A stretch of DNA of 64,000 nucleotides from RYN-230 sp963837335 (GCA_963837335.1 CAWINS010000019.1:1-64000); one strand, 5' to 3'; shown: positions 16,315 through 26,035, numbered from the stretch's first letter. Program-made: numbers and translations. The notes: a model not told the origin generated them from the letters alone.

Positions 16315-17970
16315 ATGGGTGAGTACTTCGATCTCGGTGACTACACCCGGCCGGTGACGACCTCCTCGCCCGGCGCCCAGCTCTGGTTCGACCGCGGCCT
16401 GGTGTGGGCGTACGCGTTCAACCACGACGAGGCGGTGGCCTGCTTCGAGCGGGTGATCGAGGCCGACCCGCAGTGCGCGCTCGGGTACTGGGGACTGGCC
16501 TACGCGCTGGGACCCAACTACAACAAGCCCTGGGAGGCGTTCGGCCAGGCCGAGCTGGCGTCGTCGGTGTCACGGGCCTTCACCGCCGCCCAGGCGGCCG
16601 CCGCCCGGGCCGGGAACGCGTCGCCCGCCGAGCGCGCGCTGGCAGGCGCCCTGGCCGCCCGGTACCCGTCGGCGGTCCCCGCCGCGGACTGCGGTCCCTG
16701 GAACGCCGGGTACGCCGGCGCCATGCGCGAGGTGTACCGGTCTCACCCCGGCGACCTGGACGTGGCCGCGCTGCTGGCCGACGCGCTGATGAACCTCACG
16801 CCGTGGGAGCTGTGGGACCAGTCCACCGGGCAGCCGGCCCCCGGGGCGGCCACGGCCGAGGCCCGGGCCGTCCTGGAGCGGGCCCTGGCCCTCCCCGGCG
16901 GCCGGACCCATCCCGGGATCTTGCACATGTACATCCACCTGATGGAGATGTCGCCTACCCCCGAGGCCGGTCTCCAGGCCGGTGACCTGCTCCGCGACCT
17001 GGTGCCGGACGCCGGCCACCTCCGGCACATGCCGACCCATCTCGACGTGCTGTGCGGCGATTACGCGCGCGTCGTGTCGTCCAACACCGCCGCGATCGAA
17101 GTCGACGAGAAGTTCCGGGCCCGCCGGGGCGGGATGAACTTCTACACGCTGTACCGGGCGCACGACTATCACTTCAAGATCTACGGTGCGATGTTCCTGG
17201 GCCAGGCGCAGGTCGCGCTGGACACCGCGGACCAGCTGGCCGCGGCCGTCCCCGAGGACCTGCTCCGGGTCCAGGTCCCGCCGATGGCGGACTGGCTCGA
17301 AGGATTCGTGCCGATGAGAATGCACGTCCTGGTCCGGTTCGGGCGCTGGGCGGACATCATCGCCGCGCCGCTGCCCGCCGACCCGGACCTGTACTGCGTG
17401 ACCACGGCGATGATGCACTACGCGAAGGGTGTCGCGCTGGCCGCGACGGGCCGGGTGGACGAGGCGGACGAGGAACGCCGCAGGTTCGCCGCCGCGGTCG
17501 CCCGGGTACCCGCCTCACGCATGGTGTTCAACAACGCCTGCCAGGACATCCTCCAGGTCGCCGGGGCCATGCTGGACGGCGAGCTGGAATACCGCCGGGG
17601 ACACTACGACGCGGCCTTCGCGGCGCTGCGGCGCAGCATCGAGCTGGATGACGGGCTGCCCTACGACGAGCCGTGGGGGTGGATGCAGCCGGCCCGGCAC
17701 GCCTACGGCGCGCTGCTGCTGGAGCAGGATCGGGTGGAAGAGGCCGAGGCCGTCTACCGCGCCGATCTCGGCCTGGACGGCACGCTGGCCCGGGCCTGCC
17801 AGCATCCCGGCAACGTGTGGAGCCTGCACGGCTACCACGAATGCCTGACCCGGCTCGGTAAGCAGGAACAGGCCGGGATCATCGGGCAGCAGCTCAGGGT
17901 CGCCGCCGCCCGCGCCGACGTGCCGATCACCGCGTCGTGCTACTGCCGGCTGGCCACCGCCTGCCACTGA
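16315..17970 (+). CDS. Tetratricopeptide-repeat protein
   Basis: A 551-residue soluble protein starting at ATG 16315 behind AGGGGGAGC. TPR-type helices are visible at the N-terminus (WAYAFNHDEAVACFERVIEADP, YWGLAYALG) and C-terminus (RRGHYDAAFAALRRSIELDDGLPYDEP, LLLEQDRVEEAEAVYRADL). The conserved centre contains HMYIHLMEMS and RHMPTHLDVLCGDY. Homologues of this arrangement are usually annotated only as TPR proteins; the His-rich motifs could bind metal but this is a guess. Its 3' end overlaps the convergent PIG-L gene by 44 bp. Confidence 0.85.
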   Translation: MGEYFDLGDYTRPVTTSSPGAQLWFDRGLVWAYAFNHDEAVACFERVIEADPQCALGYWGLAYALGPNYNKPWEAFGQAELASSVSRAFTAAQAAAARAGNASPAERALAGALAARYPSAVPAADCGPWNAGYAGAMREVYRSHPGDLDVAALLADALMNLTPWELWDQSTGQPAPGAATAEARAVLERALALPGGRTHPGILHMYIHLMEMSPTPEAGLQAGDLLRDLVPDAGHLRHMPTHLDVLCGDYARVVSSNTAAIEVDEKFRARRGGMNFYTLYRAHDYHFKIYGAMFLGQAQVALDTADQLAAAVPEDLLRVQVPPMADWLEGFVPMRMHVLVRFGRWADIIAAPLPADPDLYCVTTAMMHYAKGVALAATGRVDEADEERRRFAAAVARVPASRMVFNNACQDILQVAGAMLDGELEYRRGHYDAAFAALRRSIELDDGLPYDEPWGWMQPARHAYGALLLEQDRVEEAEAVYRADLGLDGTLARACQHPGNVWSLHGYHECLTRLGKQEQAGIIGQQLRVAAARADVPITASCYCRLATACH

Positions 17971-18757
17971 GCGGGGCCGCCCCGGGTGGTTGTCTGGCGC
18001 CGGGCTCGACGAACCATTCCCGGCCGAAGACCAGTCCGAAGAGCGGGACCGGCAGCGCTACCATCGCCCGGGGCAGGCGCCGGGGACGGCCGCCCCGGCC
18101 GCGTACGAACGACTGGTGGGCGGCGAGGGCGGCCCGTTTCTGCCCGGCGAAGCGGCGCACGTTGACCCGGTGGGTGATGGCCGACCGGGGACTGAACCCG
18201 GCCCGGATGTCCGCCGCGTCGTAACGGCCCACCACCCGCAGCAGCTGCAGCAGGGTCAGGAACGAGACGGCCAGGTCCCGGGGGAGCGTCGCCTCCCAGA
18301 CCCGGACCCCGCAGAGCGCTGCGGCCCGGGCCCCGACCTCGTGGACCCGGACGTGGTCACGGTGCCCGTACCCACCCTGCGGGTCATAGCTCAGCAGCAG
18401 GTCAGCGTGTTCGTCCCGGATCAGGGCGGCGAGCCTCGCGGCCGCCTCGCCCGGGTCGGCGCGGACGAAACGCGGGCGGTCCGGCGGGTCGGGAAACAGC
18501 ACGGGCCCGTGCCCGCTGTCTGCGTAGCCCAGGTGCACGACCCGGGCCGCGCCTAGCTGCACCGCGCTGGCCCGCAGTTCCGCGAGCCGGTCCCAGGTGC
18601 CCGGCCAGATTCCCGGCCCGGTGGCCGGGCCCATGATCCCGTCCGTGGCCACCGCGATGATCACCCGGTGCCCCTCCGCGGCCAGCCGGGCCAGCGTGCC
18701 CCCGGTCAGCAGTACTTCGTCGTCGGGGTGCGCGTGGAAGGCCACTACCGTCGCCAT
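17927..18757 (-). CDS. PIG-L family deacetylase
   Basis: A 276-residue protein with the Zn-binding AHPDDE motif at residues 9-14 and the third ligand in GYGHRDHVRVHE, as in MshB/LmbE N-acetylglucosaminyl deacetylases. The family removes N-acetyl groups from GlcNAc-linked substrates, including mycothiol precursors and antibiotic intermediates. The C-terminal part (RRLPRAMVALPVPLFGLVFGREWFVEPG) is typical of the actinobacterial subgroup. It follows the beta-helix gene by 30 bp and may be co-transcribed from the MFS gene; its last 44 bp overlap the TPR gene on the other strand. Confidence 0.87.
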   Translation of the reverse strand: MATVVAFHAHPDDEVLLTGGTLARLAAEGHRVIIAVATDGIMGPATGPGIWPGTWDRLAELRASAVQLGAARVVHLGYADSGHGPVLFPDPPDRPRFVRADPGEAAARLAALIRDEHADLLLSYDPQGGYGHRDHVRVHEVGARAAALCGVRVWEATLPRDLAVSFLTLLQLLRVVGRYDAADIRAGFSPRSAITHRVNVRRFAGQKRAALAAHQSFVRGRGGRPRRLPRAMVALPVPLFGLVFGREWFVEPGARQPPGAAPLSGRRWPAGSSTTR

Positions 18758-18787
18758 GCGGCCAGCCTGCCACAGCGGTCGGAGGGG

Positions 18788-19957
18788 TCAGTTGAGGCGT
18801 GAGTTGACTACCCGGGGGTGCCCGGCGCTGTGGAAGTAGATGCCGGGATAGGGCCGGGTCCAGAAGACCGCGCTGGGGTTGTCATGCAAGGTCGAGTTCT
18901 TGATGGTCACCCAGCCGGTGTTGTTGTTGCTGACGTAGAAGATGGCGCCACCGCCCTCGCGGGCGCGGTTGTTACGGATGACGGTGCCCACGACCTTGAG
19001 CTTGTACTTGTCCCCGTCGGTGTAAATGGCGCCGCCGCTGCCGCCGCCCGCGGTGCCGGACGCAGCCGGGTTCGCGCCGAAGCCGATGGCCCTGTTGTTC
19101 GTCATCACGCTGTTGGTCACCACCCACGACACGCCGATGCTGCTGAGCGCGCCGCCGTTGGAGCAGCGCCCGCCCGAGAACGTGTCGCGGGTGATGTACA
19201 CCGGGCGGTTGCGGTACTGGGCCAGCGCGCGGATCGCGGCGCCGCCGAGGTCCGGCCCGGACTTGTAGCAGCGGTTGTTGAGGAAGCGGGAATTGACCAC
19301 CTTGAGCTGCCCGCCCAGGGCGAACAGGGCGCCGCCGCCCCCGCCGCCGAACTGGCCACTGGGGGTCTGGCGGACCTGCGAGTTGCCGTTCTTCAGCGTG
19401 ATGTTCTGCACGGTCAGCTGCGGCCACTGCTGGTTGTAGCAGTCTGACGTGGTCCACTTCTGCTTCTTGTCGCAGGTGTTCATGTAGAGGATCTGGCGCT
19501 TGCCGCCGCCGCTGAGGGTGACCAGGCCGCCGCCGTCCAGCACGATCTGGTGGCTGGTGTTCACGACCTTGGCCGTGGCGGTCATGGTGATGGTCACCGG
19601 GTTCGGGCCGCAGCTGAAGGTGATGATGCCGCCGCGGGCCACCGCCTTGACGACGGCCGCGGACGTGCAGCTCGCGGGCGTGCCGGTACCGACGACGTGG
19701 TCCGGATGGCTCGTGTTCACCGCGGCGCCGGCCTGCGGGACGCTGGCGTGGCCGTCCGGATTGCCAAAGTCTGGCAGGCGGTGGGCGGCGGACTGGGCCT
19801 GCGCTTGAGTCTGCACTTGGGCCTGCACGGGGGCGCCGACCGCGCTACCTGCGGTGGTGCTCGCCGAGGCGGTGGCCGCGGCCAGTCCGGTGACCGTCAG
19901 TGCCGCTCCGGCCGAAACAGCGATCAGGAACCCGCCAAAACTACCCGTGGGGCGCAT
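18788..19957 (-). CDS. Secreted right-handed parallel beta-helix protein
   Basis: A 389-residue exported protein: signal peptide at about residues 8-33 (GGFLIAVSAGAALTVTGLAAATASA), a Gln/Ala-rich linker, then a long run of pectate-lyase-like coils with asparagine ladders (LTVQNITLKNGNS, VVNSRFLNNRCY, VTNSVMTNNRAIG, VVGTVIRNNRAREGGGAIFY). Such beta-helices bind or cleave polysaccharides or act as adhesins; I see no catalytic signature. Four or more Cys suggest disulfides. It lies 11 bp downstream of an MFS transporter gene, probably in one transcript. Confidence 0.82.
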   Translation of the reverse strand: MRPTGSFGGFLIAVSAGAALTVTGLAAATASASTTAGSAVGAPVQAQVQTQAQAQSAAHRLPDFGNPDGHASVPQAGAAVNTSHPDHVVGTGTPASCTSAAVVKAVARGGIITFSCGPNPVTITMTATAKVVNTSHQIVLDGGGLVTLSGGGKRQILYMNTCDKKQKWTTSDCYNQQWPQLTVQNITLKNGNSQVRQTPSGQFGGGGGGALFALGGQLKVVNSRFLNNRCYKSGPDLGGAAIRALAQYRNRPVYITRDTFSGGRCSNGGALSSIGVSWVVTNSVMTNNRAIGFGANPAASGTAGGGSGGAIYTDGDKYKLKVVGTVIRNNRAREGGGAIFYVSNNNTGWVTIKNSTLHDNPSAVFWTRPYPGIYFHSAGHPRVVNSRLN

Positions 19958-19968
19958 GGCGCTTCATG

Positions 19969-21237
19969 CTAGCCCTGATGTTCAGGTTCGTCCTGGGAAA
20001 TCGGATGGCGCCGGTCGTAGCGGCGGAAGCCCGGCAGCAGGGTGGCGAGCAGGGCGGCCCCGGCGATGCACGCCGCGCCGCCGGACACGATCGAGAACTG
20101 GGTCGACACCAGCGTGGCCACGGCCCCGGCTTCCAGGTCACCGAGCCGGGGACCGCCGGTGACCACGGCGATCTGCACGGCGGAGACCCGGCTCCGGTAC
20201 TCCTCGGAGGTGGAAGTCTGCAGGATCGTCGAGCGGAGCACGGCCGAGAGCACATCGGCCCAGCCGGCCAGCGCAAGCAGCACCAGCGCGATCCACAGCA
20301 CGTGGACCAGCCCGAACGCGACGATGGCGGCGCCCCACACGCAGACGGCCACGATCACGGCCCACGCCTGGCGGTTGATCCGGTTCAGCCAGCCGGTAGT
20401 CAGCGCGCCGACCAGGGCGCCCGCGGCGGGCGCGGCGTACAGGTAGCCGAGGGTGCGGGCCCCGCCGTGGAACACCGAGACGGCCAGCGCCGGGAACAGT
20501 GCCCGCGGCATGCCGAACACCATGGCGTTGACGTCGATGAGATAGGCCCCCTCCATCGCCTGCCGCCCGCGCAGGTAGCGCAGCCCCTCGGCGATGGCGC
20601 GAAGCCCGGGGCGGCCCGCTTCCGGGGCGGGCGGGATGGCCGGCATACGCGCCGCGGCCAGCGCGGTGAGCAGGTAGATGACGGCGGTCGTGGCGTACAC
20701 CCACTGCAGGTGCACGGCCTCGATCGCCAGCCCGGCCAGGGCGGGCCCTACCACCGAGCCCACCTGGCTCACCGCCTGGGTGGAGGCGTAGGCGGGGACC
20801 AGGTGCCGGGGCGCAACGAGCGCGGGGACGGCGGCGTTGCTGGCCGTGGAGGACGCCCCGGCCAGACCGGCCGCGAGGGCGCTGACCAGGTACAGCGCGA
20901 TCAGCGACGGGTGCGCGGCCGCCGCGTTGACGGCCAGGCCGCCGCTGGTCAGCGCGAGCAGCACCGACGCCACCAGCAGGATTCGCCGCCGGTCGAACGC
21001 GTCGCCGAGCGAGCCGCCGATGAGCGCTCCGGCGATCAGTGGCAGCAGCTGGGCCAGGCTGACCAGCCCCACCTGGAGCGAGGACCGGGTCAGTTCGTAC
21101 ACCTGGAACGGGATCGCGACCGCAGTGAGCTGGCTGCCGAACACCTCCACGAACTCGCCCGCGAACAGCAGGCGGAAGCCACGGGATTCACGCAACGGGC
21201 CGAGATCGATGAAGATCCTATTCGGCACGGGGACCAT
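19969..21237 (-). CDS. MFS transporter, EntS/macrolide-exporter-like
   Basis: A 422-residue integral membrane protein with about 12 predicted helices, for example FRLLFAGEFVEVFGSQLTAVA and ILLVASVLLALTSGGLAV. The GDAFDRRRILL loop between TM2 and TM3 corresponds to the MFS signature GxxxDRxGRR. The length and DLGPLRESRGFRLLF start match the EntS/BCR-like drug or siderophore exporters of actinobacteria. It reads into the beta-helix and PIG-L genes and is divergent from the methyltransferase at 21308. Substrate unknown. Confidence 0.85.
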   Translation of the reverse strand: MVPVPNRIFIDLGPLRESRGFRLLFAGEFVEVFGSQLTAVAIPFQVYELTRSSLQVGLVSLAQLLPLIAGALIGGSLGDAFDRRRILLVASVLLALTSGGLAVNAAAAHPSLIALYLVSALAAGLAGASSTASNAAVPALVAPRHLVPAYASTQAVSQVGSVVGPALAGLAIEAVHLQWVYATTAVIYLLTALAAARMPAIPPAPEAGRPGLRAIAEGLRYLRGRQAMEGAYLIDVNAMVFGMPRALFPALAVSVFHGGARTLGYLYAAPAAGALVGALTTGWLNRINRQAWAVIVAVCVWGAAIVAFGLVHVLWIALVLLALAGWADVLSAVLRSTILQTSTSEEYRSRVSAVQIAVVTGGPRLGDLEAGAVATLVSTQFSIVSGGAACIAGAALLATLLPGFRRYDRRHPISQDEPEHQG

Positions 21238-21307
21238 GATGCCTGGTCAAGAGGGGACGGAGACGAGCAGGGTGCGTGCGGCCCGGGCCGGGTGGCAAGG
21301 TATGGGC

Positions 21308-22132
21308 ATGCCGTTAGACGCAGATGAGCCCCTGGATACCGGCGTTCCGCTCGATACCAGCGTGCCGCACATCGCCCGGGTCTACGACTACTGGCTGGGC
21401 GGGAAGGACAACTTCGCCGCAGACCGGGAACTGGCGGAGAAGTTCATGGCCGCCGACCCGTCGGTGACGGCCGGGGTCCGCAGCAACCGCGCGTTTCTCG
21501 GACGGGCCGTGCACTATCTGGTCACCGAGGCCGGTATCCGGCAGTTTCTGGACATCGGCACGGGCATCCCGACCGCGAACAACACCCACGAGGTCGCCCA
21601 GCGCGCCGACCCGTCCGCCCGCGTGGTCTACGTTGACAACGACCCGATCGTGCTCATCCACGCCCGGGCGCTGCTGGCCAGCCACCCGGCGGGCGCGACC
21701 GACTACATCGACGCCGACCTGCGCGACGTCGGGACGATCCTGGCCGCGGCGGCCCGGACCCTGGACTTCAGCCAGCCCGTCGCGATCATGCTGATCGGCG
21801 TGCTGCACTGCATCCCGGATGACGATCATCCGGGCCAGCTCGTGGCCGCGCTGATGGCGGCGACGGCGCCGGGGAGTTATCTGGCGCTGTCCCATCCGGC
21901 CGCCGACATTCACGCGGAGGAGATGGCCGCCGGGGCCGCGATGATGAACCGGGCCATGGCCGGGTCGATCACCTTCCGCACCCGGGACCAGGTCGCCTCG
22001 TACTTTGCCGGCCTGGACCTGGTCGAGCCGGGTCTGGTCTCCACCCCGCAGTGGCGCCCGGGGCCCGGGGTCACGCCCAGGCCCCTGCCCGGCTGGGTGG
22101 GTGTGGCCGTCAAGCCAGCAGCCGGTCGGTAG
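21308..22132 (+). CDS. S-adenosyl methyltransferase (DUF574-type SAM-dependent)
   Basis: A 274-residue intact member of the large actinobacterial S-adenosyl-methyltransferase family (PF04672). Landmarks are IARVYDYWLGGKDNFAADRE near the N-terminus, the SAM-binding QFLDIGTGIPT, VVYVDNDPIVLIHARALL and GVLHCIPDDDHP. Substrates are unknown for almost all members. The start is ATG 21308; ATG 21302 is equally possible. A second member of the same family, broken, lies at 44628-45445. Its end overlaps the convergent DUF1810 gene by 23 bp. Confidence 0.88.
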   Translation: MPLDADEPLDTGVPLDTSVPHIARVYDYWLGGKDNFAADRELAEKFMAADPSVTAGVRSNRAFLGRAVHYLVTEAGIRQFLDIGTGIPTANNTHEVAQRADPSARVVYVDNDPIVLIHARALLASHPAGATDYIDADLRDVGTILAAAARTLDFSQPVAIMLIGVLHCIPDDDHPGQLVAALMAATAPGSYLALSHPAADIHAEEMAAGAAMMNRAMAGSITFRTRDQVASYFAGLDLVEPGLVSTPQWRPGPGVTPRPLPGWVGVAVKPAAGR

Positions 22133-22538
22133 CGGGGTCGGGCTGGCCGTCGAAGTACTGGCTTAGCACCTGGGTGAATACCGGCTCGGCCGGATCGGCG
22201 CGGTGGAACAGGGTCATGGACGAGCGCAGCTTCTGCGCGTCCAGGCCGCCGAAGATCTGCTCCGCGCTGCGCCCGGCTACGCCGGTGAGCACCTGGGCCG
22301 AGCCGGTCAGCCGCGGGCCCAGTACCGGATGCCCGAGGTACGCGCGGGCTTCGTCGAGCGAGGAGATCGCGAACTGCTGGGCGGCAGCGCTCCGGCCGAG
22401 CCCCGCGATCTGCGGGAACACGAACCACATCCAGTGGCTTACCTTGCGGCCCCCGCGCAGTTCCGCCAGCGCCCGGTCGAAGGTCCCGCCAGCATCCTGG
22501 GCGGCCACGAACCGCTCCAGGCGGTAAGGATCGTCCAT
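22110..22538 (-). CDS. DUF1810 family protein
   Basis: A 142-residue protein with the complete DUF1810 signature: DPYRLERFVAAQ, ALAELRGGRKVSHWMWFVFPQ, then GLGRSAAAQQFAISSLDEARAYL and MTLFHRADP. The family is small, cytosolic and alpha-helical, of unknown function. The start at ATG 22538 places the conserved DPYRLERF at residue 3. Convergent with the methyltransferase. Confidence 0.87.
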   Translation of the reverse strand: MDDPYRLERFVAAQDAGGTFDRALAELRGGRKVSHWMWFVFPQIAGLGRSAAAQQFAISSLDEARAYLGHPVLGPRLTGSAQVLTGVAGRSAEQIFGGLDAQKLRSSMTLFHRADPAEPVFTQVLSQYFDGQPDPATDRLLA

Positions 22539-22713
22539 CAGGCGGCCCCGCAATACCGCGAATCCTGCGCTTTCACGTAAATAGTTTAACCAGATGCTCC
22601 TGGTAATTCGGAGCGCTTTGCGGCCCGGATTGGTGTGACGCTCATAACACTGCTCAATGCCATGATTTATTCACCTCATCCAATCTGGGGCCGTACCGGG
22701 ACCGAATGGCCTC

Positions 22714-24295
22714 GTGATGATGAAAAAATTCGCGCAGCGTTCGCGGGCTGCCCTCAGCGCCACCGCGGTGGGCGGCCTGATCGGCCTGCTGGCTGCGGCG
22801 GCCGCGCTCGGCGTGGCCGAGCTGATAGCCGGTGTTACCGGGATCGCGGGAGAACCCGTGATCGCGGTCGGCGGTGCGGCTATCGACCTGACCCCCATTC
22901 CGGTCAAGGATTTCGCGATCCAGCATTTCGGCAGCCACGACAAGCTCGTGCTGCTGACCGGGATCTACGTCGTACTCGCACTCTTCGCGATGGTGACCGG
23001 AATCGCGGCCCGGCGCCGGATCGGCTACGGGCTGGCCGGGCTGGGCGCTTTCGCGGTCCTCGGCGTCGCCGCCGTCCTGAGCCGCCCCGTCTCCAGCCCG
23101 CCCGGCGCGCTGCCCACGGTCGCGGGCGTAGCCGTCGGCGCGCTGGTCATGGTCCTGCTGGTCCGCGCCGCACCGGCTGCGGCTGGCCACCGCGAGAGCG
23201 TCATTCCCGCGACGGAACCTGGCCGGGCCCCCGACCGCCGGAGATTCCTGCTTACTGCCGCCGGGGCAGCCGCCCTGGCGGTGGGCGGGGCCGGGGCGGG
23301 GCAGGCCCTGCTGTCCCGGTTCAACGTGTCCGCGGCGCGTTCCGGCATCACGCTTCCCGCCCCGGCCGTCACCGGGCCGCGGCCGCCGGGCGGCGCCCAG
23401 CTCGCCGTCCCGGGGATCAGCCCGTTCACCACGCCGGACGGGAGCTTCTACCGGGTCGACACGTCGCTCAGCCTGCCCCAGGTCCCGCCGGATACGTGGC
23501 ACCTGCGGGTACACGGCCTGGTCGAGCGGGAGCTGGACATCACCTTCGACCAGTTGCTGAAGCGGCCGCTCACCGAGGCGGACATCACCCTGGCCTGCGT
23601 GTCCAACCAGGTCGGGGGACCGTACGTGGGCAACGCCCGGTGGCTGGGGGCCAGCCTCGCGGCCGTGCTGCGCGAGGCCCGGGTCAAGCGTGGCGCCGAC
23701 CAGATCCTCAGCTACCTCGGCGGACGGCTGGACCTGCGGCACCCCGATCCAGACGGTCATGGACGGCCGGGACGCGCTGCTCGCGGTGGCCATGAACGGG
23801 CAGCCCCTCCCGGTCGCGCACGGTTTCCCGGCCCGGATGATGGTCCCCGGCCTGTACGGCTACGTGTCCGCCACCAAGTGGGTGGTGGACCTGGAGATCA
23901 CCACGTTCGCGGCCGCGAAGTCCTACTGGGTGCAGCGGGGCTACTCGACCCGCGCCCCGATCAAGACCGAGTCGCGGATCGACGTGCCCCGGCCGCTGGC
24001 CCAGGTCAAGGCGGGCCGGACCGCGGTGGCCGGGGTGGCCTGGGCGCCGCACCGCGGCATCGACGCGGTGCAGGTCCGGGCGGGCAACGGGCCGTGGAAC
24101 CAGGCCCGGCTCGCCCCCGTACCCGGCATCGACACGTGGCGGCAGTGGGTGTGGGAGTGGGACGCCCCACGCGGGCTGCACACGCTGCAGGTCCGGGCCA
24201 CCGATGGCACCCACGCCACGCAGCCATCCCGCCGCGTGCCCATCTTCCCCAACGGAGCCACGGGCTGGGACACGGTCACGGTCACCGTCACCTAG
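22714..24295 (+). pseudogene. Membrane-anchored molybdopterin-dependent oxidoreductase (sulfite oxidase family), one frameshift
   Basis: The N-terminal 170 residues contain four hydrophobic helices, then an Arg-rich RRRFLLTAAGAAALAVGG segment resembling a twin-arginine or anchor sequence. The sulfite-oxidase/YedY-type domain follows with the Mo-ligand Cys in ITLACVSNQVGG. At about 23713 the frame breaks: ADQILS is followed in another frame by TSADGWTCGTPIQTVMDGRDALL and an intact remainder, including the Mo-cofactor dimerisation domain, to 24295. One extra T at 23713 explains it. Actinobacterial relatives are exported oxidoreductases of unknown substrate and are often next to fasciclin lipoprotein genes, as here. 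Start candidates are GTG 22714 and ATG 22717 or 22720. Confidence 0.82.
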
Positions 24296-24310
24296 CCCCG
24301 TCCTGGCCCG

Positions 24311-24374
24311 CAGCCCGGACGTCCATCAGCCCGGATGTCCATCGACCCGGACGTCGATCAATCCAGAGGTCCGG
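24311..24374. repeat. 16-bp tandem repeat, four copies
   Basis: CAGCCCGGACGTCCAT (24311), CAGCCCGGATGTCCAT (24327), CGACCCGGACGTCGAT (24343) and the diverged CAATCCAGAGGTCCGG (24359) fill the gap between the molybdoenzyme and fasciclin genes. Confidence 0.85.
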
Positions 24375-24404
24375 TCAACGCAAATGAAAAGGGAGTCCAC
24401 CATC

Positions 24405-25037
24405 ATGAAGTACAAGGTCCCGGCAATCGCTGTCCTGTCCGCCGGCCTCGCGCTCGGTGCCGCCGCGTGCGGTTCCGGCGCCACCTCGGCCAGCTCAGGA
24501 TCGGGCACCCCGTCCTCGTCCTCCGCGTCCGCCATGCCCACCCAGTCCGCGCAGACCGCGTCGAAGCCGTTCGGCCCGGCCTGCTCGGCGGTCCCGTCCT
24601 CCGGGGCCGGCAGCTTCACGGGCATGTCCACCGCCCCGGTGGCCACCGCCGCGTCGAACAACCCGGTGCTGTCCACCCTGGTCACCGCGGTCAAGAAGGC
24701 GAACCTCGTGGACACGCTCAACTCCGCGAACGGCATCACCGTGTTCGCCCCGGAGAACAGCGCGTTCGCCGCGATCCCATCGGCCACGCTGACCAAGGTG
24801 CTCGCGAACAAGGCCGAGCTGACCAAGATCCTCACCTACCACGTGGTGGGCGGGAAGGTCAGCACCAGCGACTTCTCCATGGGTACCAAGGAGAAGACCC
24901 TGGAGGGCGCCAAGGTGACGCTGGGCAAGATGGGCTCCACCTACACCGTGAACGGCGCGAAGGTGGTCTGCGGCGGCGTGACCACGGCCAACGCCACCGT
25001 CTACATCATCAGCTCCGTGCTCATGCCCAAGTCCTGA
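24405..25037 (+). CDS. Fasciclin (FAS1)-domain lipoprotein
   Basis: A 210-residue lipoprotein starting at ATG 24405 behind AAGGGAG. The signal ends LGAAAC with the lipobox Cys, followed by a Ser/Ala-rich linker. The FAS1 domain has the usual NGITVFAPENSAFAAIP (H1 box), ILTYHVVGGKV and NATVYIISSVLMP (H2 box). FAS1 proteins mediate extracellular adhesion or act as partners of surface oxidoreductases. It lies 110 bp downstream of the molybdoenzyme and is probably co-transcribed; a strong terminator follows. Confidence 0.9.
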   Translation: MKYKVPAIAVLSAGLALGAAACGSGATSASSGSGTPSSSSASAMPTQSAQTASKPFGPACSAVPSSGAGSFTGMSTAPVATAASNNPVLSTLVTAVKKANLVDTLNSANGITVFAPENSAFAAIPSATLTKVLANKAELTKILTYHVVGGKVSTSDFSMGTKEKTLEGAKVTLGKMGSTYTVNGAKVVCGGVTTANATVYIISSVLMPKS

Positions 25038-25050
25038 CCTCCGGCAGCGA

Positions 25051-25084
25051 TGCGGGGCCGCGCCCGTCCGGGCGCGGCCCCGCA
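25051..25084. terminator. Bidirectional hairpin terminator
   Basis: TGCGGGGCCGCGCCC (25051-25065), four-base loop, GGGCGCGGCCCCGCA (25070-25084): a 15-bp perfect stem between the convergent fasciclin and SDR genes. Confidence 0.75.
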
Positions 25085-25092
25085 TCCGCAGG

Positions 25093-25818
25093 TCAGGCGG
25101 CAGCGGACTGATCCACCAGGCCCGCGTACTGGCGCTCGAGCGTCTTGGCGACACCGCCGCGCCAGCCCTCGGCGATGGACTGCGACATGGGGTCGGGGAA
25201 GATGTCCTCCTCGCCGTTCTCGATCCCGTCGAAGATGGCCCGCGCGACGGACTCCGGGGAGGCCTTGGGTATGTCAAAGCCCCGGGTCATGTCGGTGTCG
25301 GTGGGGCCGGTCAGCACGGCGTGCACGCTGATGCCGCGTCCGGCCAGGATGGCGCGCAGCGATTGGGTCAGGGAGAAGGCGGCCGCCTTCGAGACGGCGT
25401 AGGCCGGGGTGAGCGGCAGGGGGGCCAGGGCCATCGTGGACACATTGTTGACGATCGCGCCGTGGGAACGGGCCAGCAGCGGCAGGAAGGCCCGGGTCAC
25501 GGCGTAGCTGCCGAAGAGGTTGACGGCGAGCTGCCGCTCGAGCGGGGCAGGATCGCTCAGGTCGTCATACAGCGCGATGCCGGCGTTGTTGATGAGGACA
25601 TGGAGGGATCCGACCTGACCGGCGGCCGCCTGGATCTGCGCCGCGCTGGTCACGTCCAGGGTCAGCGGCGTAACGCGCTCATCCGGATGGGTGAAGGGCT
25701 GGCGCGTGCCGGCGTACACCCGCCTCGCGCCTCTGCTCAGGGCCTCCTCGACCAGCGCCCGCCCGATGCCGCGGTTGCCCCCGGTCACCAGAACTGCCTT
25801 GTCTGCGATGTTCACCAT
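25093..25818 (-). CDS. Short-chain dehydrogenase/reductase (SDR)
   Basis: A 241-residue classical SDR starting at ATG 25818 behind AAAGGAGATC. It has the cofactor motif VTGGNRGIG, the structural INNAG motif, catalytic Ser in NNVSTMA and YAVSK (Tyr-x-x-x-Lys). Arg and Thr residues after the first beta-strands (AGTRQPFTH) may favour NADPH. Substrate unknown. It is divergent from the ECF sigma factor at 26036 with about 217 bp between, so it may be a target of that sigma factor. Confidence 0.88.
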   Translation of the reverse strand: MVNIADKAVLVTGGNRGIGRALVEEALSRGARRVYAGTRQPFTHPDERVTPLTLDVTSAAQIQAAAGQVGSLHVLINNAGIALYDDLSDPAPLERQLAVNLFGSYAVTRAFLPLLARSHGAIVNNVSTMALAPLPLTPAYAVSKAAAFSLTQSLRAILAGRGISVHAVLTGPTDTDMTRGFDIPKASPESVARAIFDGIENGEEDIFPDPMSQSIAEGWRGGVAKTLERQYAGLVDQSAAA

Positions 25819-26035
25819 GATGACGATCTCCTTTGCCGAGGGCAGGGCCAGCAGGCCAGGCCCGTTTACTGCTACAGATCCGGGCCGCCGGTGAAACTCA
25901 CTGCTGGCGCCCGGGCCGCCGGCCGCCCGCTGCCGGCCGGTGACTTTTGCGGCCGGGCGGGATCTATATCAGTGTCGGGAGAAGTCCCCGCAGACGTCAC
26001 AGAAGCTGGCCCGGGGCGAGTACAGGGGAGTAGCG

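Noticed and set aside
19900..21327. 475-codon plus-strand frame opposite the MFS gene
   Set aside because: Gly/Arg/His/Gln-rich shadow frame; the minus strand encodes a convincing 12-helix transporter.
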